Below, in pieces: positions 12,370-23,803 of a stretch of 64,000 nucleotides of DNA. Within the stretch, counting starts at the first letter, position 1, and each line of letters begins with the position of its first letter. The DNA comes from Cocos nucifera (lineage: Eukaryota > Streptophyta > Magnoliopsida > Arecales > Arecaceae). The stretch spans positions 1,371,688 to 1,435,687 of the forward strand of contig QRFJ01000300.1 in assembly GCA_006176705.1 (NCBI GenBank), given 5' to 3'. Under the pieces are notes generated by a model. It ran no database searches and had not been told where the DNA came from. It saw only the letters and a list, made by a program, of their open reading frames with translations. Position numbers and translations under genes: made by a program.

Positions 12370-14889
12370 TGTTGGATTCTATTGGTCAGTACTCTATCGA
12401 CTTCATGACCTGTCCGATCTTGGTAAAGAAAAAGTTAGATAGTTTCATGCATGCAATTTTAAAATTTTACAACGAAATAGGTTAGATTAAACAATTTAAT
12501 TTAAATTACATATAAGAGATCAAAATTAAACTACCTTGCCTAGGACCTATAACATGATTTATGATTAATGAAGATATGAAAATCAAAGACTAGCATCGAT
12601 CACATCGATGTCCTAGATCAGGTCTAACCGTTATAACTGATCTAATTTTATTAATGATTTAAGAACCTATTATCTTTGCACGGGGCGATGAACACCGCTA
12701 TTGATCTCAAAGATCTGAAGCTCTTGATGATTGCTTGCAGCCGCACAGAGTGTCTGGTCTCTATGAATTGTCCACTAGAAGCTATAATTTGATCCACTTT
12801 TTCGAGAGTGCTAGCTCATACAAAAAATTATTTTGTGGTTGATTTGCCTTCTTCCTTAAAACTTCTGAACACCTTCAGATTTGAAGAAGAAAGAGGAGGA
12901 TTTGGTGGAATAAGGAGGAGAACTCACTTCTCTTTTTGATTTTCCTTACATGAAAATCTAGATCAGATCTAGGTCTCCCTCTCACCTAAGAGGAATTAGT
13001 TTCCTCTGGAACTCACACCAAGGAAGAAGACCACCCTAGACCTCACGCCCAAAACCCTAGATCCCTCTTTTTGGTTGGCCAAAGCCAAGCAAAAACTCTA
13101 TCTCCCACGTCCAAGGGGCCCCTTATAAAGAAGAATAGATAGGGTTAATGAGTCACGGGCTAGTTTGAAATAGATTCAAACTATGACTCAACCTTATCTC
13201 AAGATAAATTCAAATTTGACTTCAATCCTCATCCAAAGGCCAAGGATAGTGGGCGACATTGATGTGTGTAATCTTCACATAAAATAATTTTGGCATGGAG
13301 AAAGAGATGGCATGGGAAAAGCCATAGCGCACGAGTGCAATCCAATCTAATTGGACTCTATGTTTTAGTTATTTGGTTCTAACTATATTTCATCCAATTA
13401 GATCCAAATAAACCATATTGAACATAATCTAATTAGGTTTCTAATAGTCCCAATTAATCCCAATTAATTGAGCCAATGATCTGATCAAATCAAAAACCAT
13501 GCTCCCTTAGGATTACATCATCTCATAACCTAATTGGATCAAACCAAATTGAATCCAATTCAATTAGATTTGATCCAAACCTTTATTGTCCAATTAAATT
13601 AAGCTAGTTAGTAATCTAATTACTAATTAATCCTCTTATTAATTCACTAATCCATAGAAAATTAATTCATTACAACTTTTGCACTAGTTTAATCTTCAAT
13701 TGTATTAATAATTAAACTCTTAAATGATTCTTAATCATTTATCATCAGCCATATGATCAGTCAGAAATTTTTTTTGAGTGTGATCTCATAGATTTGAACC
13801 TAAAGCGATAGCATAGAAATAACTTTCTATACTAATTGAAATGACCATCTAGCAATGATACCTAACATCCGGATAGGCCGAATGTATGCTAAGCAACATC
13901 CAATAACCTGGAGATATATGCTTACCATATAATTCATCCCTTTGACCTCAAGTGCTTAGAAACATTAGGGTTTAACTGTCAACCCTAATGAGTCATCCAC
14001 ATTATAAATCAATCTATTAAATCCATCACATGGATTGTTCCGATCGAGGTCTTGCTAAATTAAATATAGTGATGCACTATCTCCTATTTTACTTGAAGGG
14101 ATCAATTTCATCTTAACTAATGCATCGACTTAACAAGTACTTAACTACACTCAGAAACCTTCTATCACTGAATTAGAAATTCAGATAGTCCGATATCAAA
14201 GTACAGTGAGTTGCTTGTAACTCACCATAATGATCTTTAGTCTGAGGGATATTTATATCCATAGCCCTCGAAAATATTCTTGATAGTAAAGTGCTCCAAA
14301 ATTGTCATGTTCAATATTGATATACTCTTATATCTCATCTATATACCATATCATATCTCTATACTCCTTGTTTAAGAGAACAACCAATCCATATGATACA
14401 CAACAATCTATATTCACTATAAGAAAATTGAATTTTAGCGATGGTATTAGAGATGGCAAAAAACACCATCGCTAATAAATTTTTTTGCCACCGCAACCCG
14501 ACAAAAGAATGATGCTGTCGCTAATAATATTAGCGATGGTAAATAAATTATTGGCGATGGTAAAAATTTTCTTTAAAAATATAATTTTTTTAAAAAAATA
14601 TTTGAATAAAAAAATATTAGTAATGATAAATTTAAATTAGTAGCGATAAAAATATCGCTATCACTAATATCAAACTATTAGTGATGGCATTATTATTATT
14701 AGTGACGGCATGTACCGCAGCTAAAATTATTTAAATTATTTAATTTTTTTATAATATTTAAATATAAAATAAAAATTAGCGATGATATTTTTGAATATTA
14801 GCGACTAAAACCTACCATCGCTAATAGTTTTTTAAAAAAACTATTTAAAAAGTTATTGGCGATAGAATTAATGGCATATTTTGTCATTG

Positions 14890-15965
14890 CTAATAATTCA
14901 TAATTGGTCCAACCCTAGTTCAAATCTAATTCAAAATTCTACCAAACTAAATTTAATTAAGCTTTGAATCTAAGTCCTACTTAGATTATAAAATTTAATT
15001 AACCTCAAATTAAATCAAGATTTATTAAATTAAATCTAATTTAAGTTAATTAAAAAATATTGATGTTTAATTTGGATTCAATTCAAATTTAATTCAAAAT
15101 TCTATTAATTCTAATTTAATTAGATTTTTAATTCAAGTCCTACTTAGACAATAAAACTTAATTACTTTCAATTTAGTCAAGCCTAATTAAATTTAAGCTA
15201 ATTTAAATAATTAAAAAAAATAATTTTTAATTTAGATTCAATTTGAATTTAATTCAAATTTGATTTGAATTTAATTCAAAATTTTATCAAATATAATTCA
15301 ATTAGGCTTCGAATCCAAATCCTACATGGATTATAAAATCTAATTGATCTTAAATTAAGTCAAGATTAAATAAATTAAAGTTAATTTAAATTAATTAAAA
15401 ATAATTTTTAATTTAAATTTAATTCAAATCTAATTCGAACCTGATTCGAATCTAATTAGATTACCTATCAATCCTAATTCAATTATACTTTAAAATCCAA
15501 GTCCTACATGGATAATAAAATTTAATTACTTTGATATTAAGTTAAGTCTAATTAAATTAAATATGATTATAATCAATTAGGATAAAATAATTTTTAATTT
15601 AGGTTCGATCTAAATGTAATTGAAACTTGATTTGAATTCAATTCGAAATCTTGTCTAACCTAATTCAATTGGACTTTGAATCTAAGTTCTAATTAGATTA
15701 TAAAATCTAATTACATTCAAATTAAATCAAATCAAATTAAATATAATATGATTTAAATAAATTATAAAAAAATAATTTTTAATTTATGTTCGATTCGAAT
15801 CTAATTCGAAATCGTGTCAAACTTAATTCAATTAGACTTTGAATCCAAGTTTTACTTGAAATATTAAAATCTAATTACCTCAAATTAAGTTAAGTCTAAT
15901 TAAATTAAATTTAATTTAAATTAATTAAAACTTGATTTATAAATTAATTAAATTTAAAAATTTAA
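14890..15965. repeat. Tandem array of six units, about 165-185 bp each
   Basis: The landmark GAATCYAAGTCCTACWTRGAT followed by a run close to ATAAAATYTAATT recurs near 14967, 15131, 15310, 15490, 15675 and 15840. Between landmarks are AATTCAAATTTAATTC-like runs. The array is extremely AT-rich and non-coding, and lies between two clusters of subterminal repeats, the place occupied by the foldback block in the first element. Confidence 0.7.
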
Positions 15966-16202
15966 TAAAATTAAATATTAATTTTTAACCATCCAAAAAA
16001 AATTAAGAAAAATATTTATGTCAGCCATGGCTTTAGCCATGACAAGAATATCATCGCTAATAATTAAAAATATTATTTTAAATATATAATTATTAATGAT
16101 AAAAATAATGTTACCGGTGGGCACCACTTCTATCGCTAATAATTTTTTGCATATTAGTGATGAGAAGTGATTATTAGTGACAGAATCTATTTCGCTAATA
16201 AT

Positions 16203-17150
16203 CTTTCTGCCTCATTTTCCTCTTTCTCGCCGCACGCCCTTATTTTCCCCATGCCACTACCCACTGGACCCTCATTTTCCCCTATCCTATCATCTATTGG
16301 ATCCTTATTTTTTCACCACCCCTCCCATCCTCCAGTATTTTTATCCCCCACCGCCACCGCCCTCTCCCCCCACCCTTTGGTCCCCCCGCCACCCCCTCTC
16401 TCCCTTGACTGGCGGCCTTCCCTCGACTGCACCCAGCCTGCCTTCCAGAGCCTCCGACCGTCTCCTGCCTCCTCGAGCCCTCGATCGTCTTGATCCTCCT
16501 GGCTACATCTGGCCTATCTCTTCGAGCCCCTAGCTACCTCCTGTCTCCTCAAACCTCTAGCCCTTCAGTTCCCCCACCACCCCCTCTCTCTTTCCGTCGG
16601 TGGCCTCCCTCTGACTGCACCCAATCCGCTTTCCCAAGCGCTTGGCTACCTCTCGCCTCCCCAAGCTCTCGATCATCTCAATCCCCCCGGCTACACCTGG
16701 CTCGCCTTTTCGAGCCCTCGATCGCCTCCTGCCATTCCAAACTCCTGGCCCTTCAGTTCTCCCACCACCCCTCTCTCTCTCGGTAGGCAGCTTCCCCCAG
16801 CCATCTCCCCCCGGCCATCTCCTACCTCCTTTTCCGAATCCCTAGCCTTTCAGTTACCTGCCACCCCCTCTCTCCCTTGGCCGCCTCCTGCCTCCTTCCC
16901 CAAAGGCCTTTTGGCTCAGCTGCCATCTCCTCTCTCCCCTGACCGTCTCCCTCCGACTACACCTGGTCCACCTCTCCAAACCCCCGGCTGCCTCTCGCCT
17001 CCCCAAGCCCCCGGGCGCAAGCTTCTAACCTTCCCAAGCTTTTATTCATGGCCGCATTCCTGAGCCTCAATCCTTGCTCGTCTGTGCCTTCTCGCACCTC
17101 AATTTCTGCATGCTAGCCCATACGTGCCTCAGTCCCGTACGGTAGCTTTC
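16203..17150. repeat. Pyrimidine-rich segment of the second CACTA element
   Basis: C/T-rich DNA (CTCCCTC, CCACCCCCTCTCTC words) directly inside the subterminal repeats, matching 540-1100 of the first element in position and composition. Pro/Ser-rich open frames overlap in two plus-strand frames and are probably compositional. It could be the untranslated leader of the transposon gene; that is inference. Confidence 0.5.
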
Positions 17151-17270
17151 TTTTTTTATGAGTATTAGCATCGATATTAGTGAGAGCTAATACCATCACT
17201 AAAAATTATTTTTTTATTTAAATTATATTAATTAAGTATAATTAGATATCAAAAATTAAATACGAGGCTA

Positions 17271-17769
17271 AGACATGCCCTGCGCACTTTGATCTTGGCA
17301 AGTAGCATGCTCGAACCGAGGGAAGGTTCGGGCAGCATTGTAAACATCAGTCTAAGACATGCCCTACATGCTTTGGTCTCAATATGCAGAGTGCTTGAAC
17401 TGAGAAAAGATTTAGGCTGTATTGTAAATACCGATCTGAGACGTGCCTTGCACGCTCCGATCTTGGTATGCAGAGCGCTCGAACTGAGGAAAGATTTAGG
17501 CTGCATTATAAACATCGATCCGAGACTTGCCCTGCATGCTCAGATCTCAGCATGTAGAGCGCTCAAATTGAGAAAAGATTTGGACTGCAAACACGAGACT
17601 GAGATATATCTTGCGTGCTTTGGTCTTGACATGCAGAGCGCTCGAATCGAGAAAAGGTTCGGGCCATATTGCAAATACAAGCTCAAGCCGTGCCCTGCGT
17701 GCTTTGATCTTGATATGCAGAGCACTCGAACTAAGGAAAGGTTCGGGCTGCATTGCAAATACGGGCCCG
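17271..17769 (+). repeat. 84 bp tandem array, six copies
   Basis: Unit starts at 17271, 17355, 17439, 17523, 17602 and 17686, so the period is 84 bp except one 79 bp unit. Each unit begins AGACRTGCCCTGC and contains ATGCAGAGCGCTCGAA and TTGCAAATAC-like words. Because 84 is 28 codons, an open frame from 17289 to 17813 encodes a 28-residue repeat with a core like ALELRKDLGC. Several frames on both strands are also open, so coding is unproven. It lies immediately before the transposase remnants of the CACTA element. Confidence 0.8.
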
Positions 17770-17875
17770 AGATGTGGATTTATGCTAAATTACAAGCGTT
17801 ACTACTTGTGTGAGGATCAATTCATGGGAGACAATTGTAAGGGCTTCAGAGGCTCTAATTGTCCAAGACCTTGCT

Positions 17876-18228
17876 GATGTGCAAGAGCTTAATGGTGATA
17901 AGCTCGAGCATATAATTAGTACATTTGATGGATTTGATTTGATTTGGTTATTAGTGGAAGCCCATATAATAACCTTTCAGATAGTAATCGCCATGGTTAT
18001 AATGGATAGGATTGCTATGGTTATAGTCATGCTTGCCCTCTATAAGGTTGCTACGTACTTCCTAGAGGCTAAGCAAAGCTATAACTATAGCAATCCCTAT
18101 AGTCCATCACGACTATGGCGGTTGCTATCTGAAAGATTATTATATGCGCTTCCACCAATAACCAGATCAAATCCATCAAATGTATTAATCATATGCTCAA
18201 GCCTGTCACCGTTAAACTCTTTCACATC
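17876..18228. repeat. Inverted duplication (arms about 150 bp, loop about 50 bp)
   Basis: Positions 17876-18026 recur reverse-complemented at 18079-18228. Both arms encode, on opposite strands, a peptide close to LEHxIxTFDGFDL, which shows that one segment was copied and inverted. The innermost words are GGATTGCTATGGTTATAG and CTATAACTATAGCAATCC. Transcription across it would give a long hairpin with a short loop. Confidence 0.85.
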
Positions 18229-18646
18229 AGTAAATATATTGGATAAGTAGAGCTTCCTGTCTATGCATATTATCTCCCACGTCTTTTTATGCAGGTACCA
18301 ATGTTGTAGTTTGGACTTGAAGATTGTTAGATGACTAGACTGTACGAGCACATAAATTTTATTTTTAAATTATTATTTTATTTTTTAATAAAATTTATAT
18401 TTCTAATTTATAGCTCAAGGAGGTAGTCGGAGGCTCGGAGATAGAGGCTATGATAATTGCCTATGCAAGATGCACCTAAATGGAGGTGATGCATTCTGTC
18501 CTTGTTGTTGTATGGTCAAGCTTGGATAGTCAGTTATATCGCAGACAACCGCTTGCAGCCATCTCATGGTTAAAGTTGTAGAGGAATGTGCAATGCCTTA
18601 TTTTCTAATGGTAGATCTGAGCCTTCTTCACATTTTTATGTATTAA

Positions 18647-18786
18647 GGTTATCATATACTGCTAGATGAGAATCAGACAATGCTTAAACAGGGGATCAAC
18701 AGACCAACACATTATCATGTATTGTTGGACGAGAAATATTGGACCGTTGATATATTATAGATGCTCATTAACAATCTTTGTTATAC
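18647..18786 (+). pseudogene. ARGONAUTE PIWI-domain fragment captured in the CACTA element
   Basis: One frame reads QGINRPTHYHVLLDEKYW, then TVDIL, a stop, MLINNLCYT and a splice donor GTGAGT at 18787. This matches the C-terminal PIWI region of plant ARGONAUTE proteins, where a G-x-x-RPTHYHVL-x-DE segment is followed by a conserved NNLCYT and where the histidine of THYHV is the last of the DEDH catalytic residues. A partial internal repeat (YHILLDEN at 18650, YHVLLDEK at 18713) precedes it. The stop at 18758-18760 and the lack of any neighbouring PIWI exon make it a pseudogene fragment. The exon-intron border suggests capture of genomic DNA and not a cDNA. Identification is by motif recognition only. 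Confidence 0.65.
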
Positions 18787-19219
18787 GTGAGTTAAATTTT
18801 GATAATCATGTTATGTTTTGATAGATATTTTGTTTGAACCAATTTTTAGATCATCTACTTGCTTTGATTTTTATTTTTATTGTTAGATATTATACATCAT
18901 GTCTTCTAGAGGTTAGAGCCATTCCAACCAAAGATAGAGCCTTTGAGGAGAAAGTGATCATGCGGTCAGCTCGCATGGTTCCACATATCTCATACCGAAT
19001 GATAGGAGGTCACTAGTGACCTCACAATCATATGCAGTAGCGACCGGCTTATAAACATAGAGTCGTGGTCGAGGATCCGTCCGGCTTGCGGTACCTCCGA
19101 CTCGATCGGAGGATAGACAGCTCATCCACATTCAGAGCCACTCATAAGTACTACAACTTTAATTAATATATTTCTAATTTAGCAATTCTAAAGTTAATAT
19201 TTATTATTCAGAATCAATT

Positions 19220-20760
19220 TTGCAACATGTTTAGAGAGTCTGGAGTATCTCGTGTGGTTACCGGCATCATCCAATGCTTGATGCCAAGGCCGGTGAATGA
19301 GTTTTTTAGTTGGCCATCTAGAGCACATGATGTAGCCTAGGGGATATTTTTGGTAAGTTAAAATTAGTTTAATTTATAAATTTTCGATACGTTGGTATTT
19401 TAATTATATATAAATACATGCTTGCTTCTATCTTGCAGGACTACTATCGATTCGAGACTCTCCAGGATGAGAAGGCTAGCCATCAGATCATCGAAGAGGT
19501 GGCCACATGGAAGCTTCGAGATGGCCTCTATAGCCTCAAGCAGTCCGCCATCTAGCACTTCAGTTCTTAGTCACCATCGGACTAAAGATCCTTCATGGAT
19601 CACTGGATGCAGACAGATATATGGTAGGCCCTCTACGATCAATGGAGTAGTGAGGAGTACTCCGATAGATGGCATAGGGCCTGGCAGAATCGGATCGCCC
19701 AGTAGAATCTAATCAAACATACAGGTGGCTCGATCGGCACACATGTTGTGGCCGACAGATTGATAAGAAATCTATATCAAAGCTCTTCACTAAAATTATA
19801 AAAATTTTTATATGCATATTTTAATTAATTTAATTTTTATTATTTATTTATCGTAGGCACAGTAGCTGGATCATCCACCAGACTAGCTGCAGTTATGGTA
19901 GGTCACACACTAGTCTAGGAGGATCGGTGATTATTTAGATTCTACGTCACAATGGATCGCGGTAAGAACTTCAAACTCTATTTACTAATTAAATTATTAT
20001 AGGATCTAATTTTTATATTATAATTAGTATATTTCTTAACTATGTAGATGTGTTATGTGGAGTATATTGCTGAAAGGTATGATGATGATCCATCTTTTCA
20101 ACCTCCTTGATCTTGAGGGATGGCTCAGTACCACCAAAAGGATGAGTAGGAGCCAGATCATAAGATTCAGCCACAGCTTCGACCCTCTACCATCTCGAAA
20201 TTCTTCGACGTCCTCACAAGCCTTAATGTCCCAGACTTAAAGTGATGCGCATGTAGAGGACGTCATGCAGAGGCTTCTAAACCAGCGACCTCAGAGTCCC
20301 TTGGATGCTATCCGTGACATGGTTGTAGAGATTCTCTGGAACCTACAGTTGTGCGACCAATTAGGCTCGTCGTTCCAGCCATCACATCAGTTATATATAT
20401 ATTATTAAATTATTTTAATTATTTTAAATTTTTATTTTTAGAAGCTTTGTATATTTAGGTTTGAGTCTGAGAAGGAGATTTAGGGACTAAAAATTTAATC
20501 TAACTATTCAATCAATGGGCCAGAGGTGTTTATAGCTTCGATCATCGAATGAAATATGTAAAAATAATCTGTTCGAGAATCAAAAGAGCATATCGAAAAA
20601 TATGCCTCCGTATCGAAACTTTCTAATATTATTTTATTTTTTTTATTACAGGATGTTGGGATATCTAGCTCTTATCCATTAGCTGCTGGAGAGGTATAAA
20701 AGAAAGTGAAGGCTGATGATGATGAAGATCAAACCTAATTTTTTTAATATATTATATTTT
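19220..20760 (+). pseudogene. Plant transposase (Ptta/En/Spm type) remnants
   Basis: Exon-like pieces occur at 19220-19350, 19436-19765, 19858-19965, 20045-20400 and 20655-20745. The best (19436-19765) reads through a few stops with FETLQDEKASHQIIEEVATW, then MQTDIW, ALYDQWSSEEYSDRWHRAWQNR and HTGGSIGTH. This is the pattern of the plant En/Spm-type transposase family (W-x-x-L followed by W-S-x-E-Y, then NR and HTGGS). The piece at 20045 contains MCYVEYIAERYDDDPSFQPP. Family knowledge places this protein in CACTA elements, which agrees with the flanking termini. Several nonsense codons make it non-functional. Confidence 0.6.
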
Positions 20761-21212
20761 TTATATTACTTATTAAAAAATTATATAATTTTTATTTTTA
20801 ATATAATATAATTAGTTTTTAATTTTTGATTGTCGTATTATCTTTAGATTTTAATTATAATAGGTATTACAAACCATAATTCATTATAATTAATTAAAAT
20901 TTTTTTAAAAAACTATTATTATTAATTTTTTTAAAAAATAAATTAAATATTATCGTCGGTATTAGCGATTGCAACTACCATTGCTAATATTTTTTAAATT
21001 AATTTTTTTATTTAACTTAAAAATTAAATAAAATTAGAGATGATATTAGAGATGGAATAATTTATCGCTAATAATTATTAGCAATGACAGTAGCAATAAA
21101 TATACCATCGCTAATATTTTTTTAAAATTTTTTTAAAAATTAATTAGAGATAAATTTATTTCATCTCTAAAATCGCTGCTAATTCTACTATTTGCAATGG
21201 CATCTACTATCA
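20177..21212 (+). repeat. Duplicated CACTA segment, copy A
   Basis: Nearly identical to 22367-23408. Both contain CTTCGAYCCTCTACCATCT, the exon-like piece around GGACGTCATGCAGAGGC, an intron and 3' subterminal repeats. Copy A runs directly into a Copia RNase H sequence. Confidence 0.9.
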
Positions 21213-21529
21213 TCACTGCGAAGGAAGCATTCTGGTATAAGAAGTTTACTGCAGAAATTGAAGTAATGTCATCAGATGCCATTCCTCTATACTGCGATAA
21301 TAATGGTGCCATAGCCCTTGCTAAGGAGCAAAGATCTCACAAGAAATTCAAGCACATTGAGCAGCGATACCACCTCATCCACGATTACCTCGAGAAGGGT
21401 TATGTCAAGATCAAGAGAGTCAACTCCACAGACAATGTGGCAAACCCACTCACAAAGCCGTTGGGACAACAAAAGATCGAAGCCCACCTTGAGAAGATGG
21501 AACTTAGATTTGTAGTCAATTGGCTTTAG
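21197..21529 (+). pseudogene. Copia RNase H fragment (3' end of pol)
   Basis: Encodes 110 residues ending in a natural stop. KEAFWYKKFTAEI, LYCDNNGAIALAKE, HKKFKHIEQRYHLIHDYLEKG and NVANPLTKPLGQQKIE follow the order seen in Ty1/Copia RNase H (DN dyad, then H..RYH, then the NxADxLTKPL tail). The first codons (MASTI) lie in CACTA subterminal sequence, and Copia homology starts near 21213. The upstream part of pol is absent, so this is a 5'-truncated element continuing into an LTR at 21544. Confidence 0.85.
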
Positions 21530-21543
21530 GATAAGTGGGAGAT

Positions 21544-22366
21544 TGTTAGATATATGTGTCCTAAAAGTCAGAATTAGTTGACACTTGTAATACACATAGG
21601 GGCAAAATTATAATTTTAACTAATATCAATAAAATAAATTATTTTTTATCACATATGTGTGTTTAGTGTCTGTGATATATCCTTTGCGTTAATGATAATG
21701 ATAATTCATATTTTCAAGAATTAAAAATTTAAGACATGAATAATCATTATTAACTCATAAAATGCTTCTGACCATAGGATCATCACGAGGATGGTGATTG
21801 ATCCGGAAGGTTGGTGTACAATCGCTTCTCTTTAGTAGATGAGTCTTGAGTCTACGGTGTGGAGACATCGGAGTGAGAGTACAGGTATTCGTTAGAGAAT
21901 AAGGACACTGAGCGTGACCATCTCGAGTAGTCATTAGGAAGTCTACCTTCTCGTCAATGACTGACTCGATGCTGCAGTAGTGTGTCTGGTTCATTGAAGA
22001 TCTTCGAAAAAATTTTTGAAGATCCTTCAGATCAGATCCAGATCTGATTTTTGGAGACGTGATAGAGAAGAAGAGGATCTCCAGATTCAGTTCAAGTAAA
22101 TATCGGTAGAGGCCAGGCACTTGCGTGGCTAGATCCAGAATCTTTCGCTGCTTACAGGATCATCAATGGATAATAGGATCACCCATTTTGAGGTAAATTA
22201 AATTAAATTTAATTTATTTAAATTTATTTTAATTATTAAAATAATAAAAATCAGATCTGAAATATCCTAGATCTGATCTAGATCAAAGAAAAAAAATTTT
22301 AAAATATATCTCTTGATCTTATCAGATCTGAACGAACCTGATCCAAAAAATCAAAATTTTTCTTCA
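21544..22366 (+). mobile_element. Copia LTR attached to the truncated pol
   Basis: Follows the RNase H stop and a purine-rich tract (AAGTGGGAGAT at 21533). It starts TGTTAGATATATG and ends TTCTTCA at 22366, where the second copy of the duplicated CACTA segment begins abruptly. The length of 823 bp is within the normal Copia range. Only this one LTR is present. Confidence 0.65.
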
Positions 22367-23408
22367 CTTCGATCCTCTACCATCTTGATATCCTTCGACG
22401 TCCTCACAAGCCTTAATATCCCAGACCTAAAGTGATGCGTATGTAGAGGACGTCATGCAGAGGCTTCTGAACCAGCGACCTCAGAGTCCCTTGGATGCTA
22501 TCTGTGACATGGTTGTAGAGATTCTCTAGGACCCATAGTTGTGTGACCAACTGGGCTCATCGTTTCAGCCATCACATCAGTTATATATATTATTAAATTA
22601 TTTTAATTATTTTAAATTTTTATTTTTAGAAGCTTTATATATTTAGGTTTGAGTCTGGGAAGAGGATCTAGGGGCTAAAAATTTAATCTAACTATTCAAT
22701 CAATGGGCCAGAGGTGTTTATAGCTCCGATCATCAAATAAAATATATAAAAATAATTTATTGGAGAATCAAAAGAGCATATCAAAAGATATATCTCTGTA
22801 TCGAAACTTTCTAATATTATTTTATTTTTTTCATTACAGGATGTTGGGATATCCAGCTCTTATCCATCAGCTGCTGGAGAGGTGTAAGAGAAGGTGAAGG
22901 CTGATGATGATGAGGATCGAACCTAATTTTTTTAATATATTATATTTTTTATATTACTTATTAAAAAATTATATAATTTTTATTTTTAATATAATATAAT
23001 TAATTTTAATTTTTGATTGTCATATTATCTTTAGATTTTAATTATAATAGGTATTAGAAACCATAATTCATTATAATTAATTAAAATAAAATTTTAAAAA
23101 ATATTATTATTATTTTTTTAAAAAATAAATTAAATATTATCATCGGTATTAGCGACGGCAACCACCACCGTTAATATTTTTAAATTAAATTTTTTTATTT
23201 AATTTAAAATTAAATAAAATTAGAGATGATATTAGAGATGGAATAATTTATCGCTAATAATTATTAGCAATGACAGTAGCAATGAATATACCATCGCTAA
23301 TATTTTTTTAAATTTTTTTAATTTTTTTAAAAAATTAATTAGAGATAAATTTATTTCATCTCTAAAATTATTGCTAATTCTACTATTAGCAATGACATCT
23401 ACTGTTGT
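22367..23408 (+). repeat. Duplicated CACTA segment, copy A'
   Basis: Second copy of 20177-21212 with scattered substitutions and small indels. It continues into the outermost subterminal repeats and the right end of the CACTA element at 23549. Confidence 0.9.
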
Positions 23409-23803
23409 CGCTAATGATCTCAATTAGCGATAAAAATTTTTTAGATTGACTTTTACGATGGTATTAGCGATAGTATCAATATTAGCGATGATGGATGGAC
23501 TATTAGCGATGGTATTTTATCATCTCTAATTGTCTGATTTCTTATAGTAACTCGATATAGCTATTATCCTAGTAATAGCATATTATTTGGTTGTGAATAA
23601 GTTTAAGGACTAAACGATAAATCCTTCTTTATCAATTTAATATAGTCCAAAGGACTTCATCATATCATAAAAGTTCATTAGAAAATATACAATATATGAC
23701 AAATCAGCCAAAATAATTTTTATTTATTTATAATTTATATATATTTATAATGAGTATAATCATCTACAACTTAAATGATTGACTTTGGAACATATTTTCA
23801 ACA

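Larger units (their letters stand above)
14417..23549 (+). mobile_element. CACTA (En/Spm-type) DNA transposon, 9.1 kb, defective
   Basis: The left end is CACTATAAGAAAATTG. The right end, read on the minus strand, is TACTATAAGAAAT, so the terminal inverted repeat is about 13 bp with the outermost C changed. Both ends carry many copies of a TAGCGATGG / CCATCGCTA subterminal word (14440-14890, 16020-16200, 17160-17215, 20945-21190, 23140-23520). Inside are a 170 bp array, a pyrimidine-rich segment, an 84 bp array, an inverted duplication, a PIWI fragment and plant transposase relics. A Copia 3' end sits between two copies of a 1 kb internal segment. No clean 3 bp target duplication is visible. 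Stops interrupt all exons, so it is not autonomous. Confidence 0.75.
12370..23803 (-). mobile_element. LTR (probably solo, minus strand) split by a CACTA element
   Basis: The outer ends are TGTTGG at 12370 and TCAACA at 23803, giving TG...CA termini. The flanks are GTTGG (12365-12369) and CTTGG (23804-23808), a 4 of 5 match to a 5 bp target duplication. Removing the CACTA element (14417-23549) leaves about 2.3 kb (12370-14416 plus 23550-23803) with no coding capacity. On the minus strand it has a TATA-like CTTTATAAGGGGC near 13120, as expected of an LTR promoter. No adjoining gag or pol of the same element was found, so a solo LTR is the simplest reading. Superfamily is not assigned. Confidence 0.5.

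Noticed and set aside
16167..16845. Pro/Ser-rich open frames
   Set aside because: Overlapping frames in pyrimidine-rich DNA; composition alone explains them.
18461..18480. TATGCAAGATGCACC reading YARCT, which in ARGONAUTE follows NNLCYT
   Set aside because: It lies upstream of the PIWI fragment instead of downstream, and the following codons do not continue the AGO sequence; a short chance match cannot be excluded.
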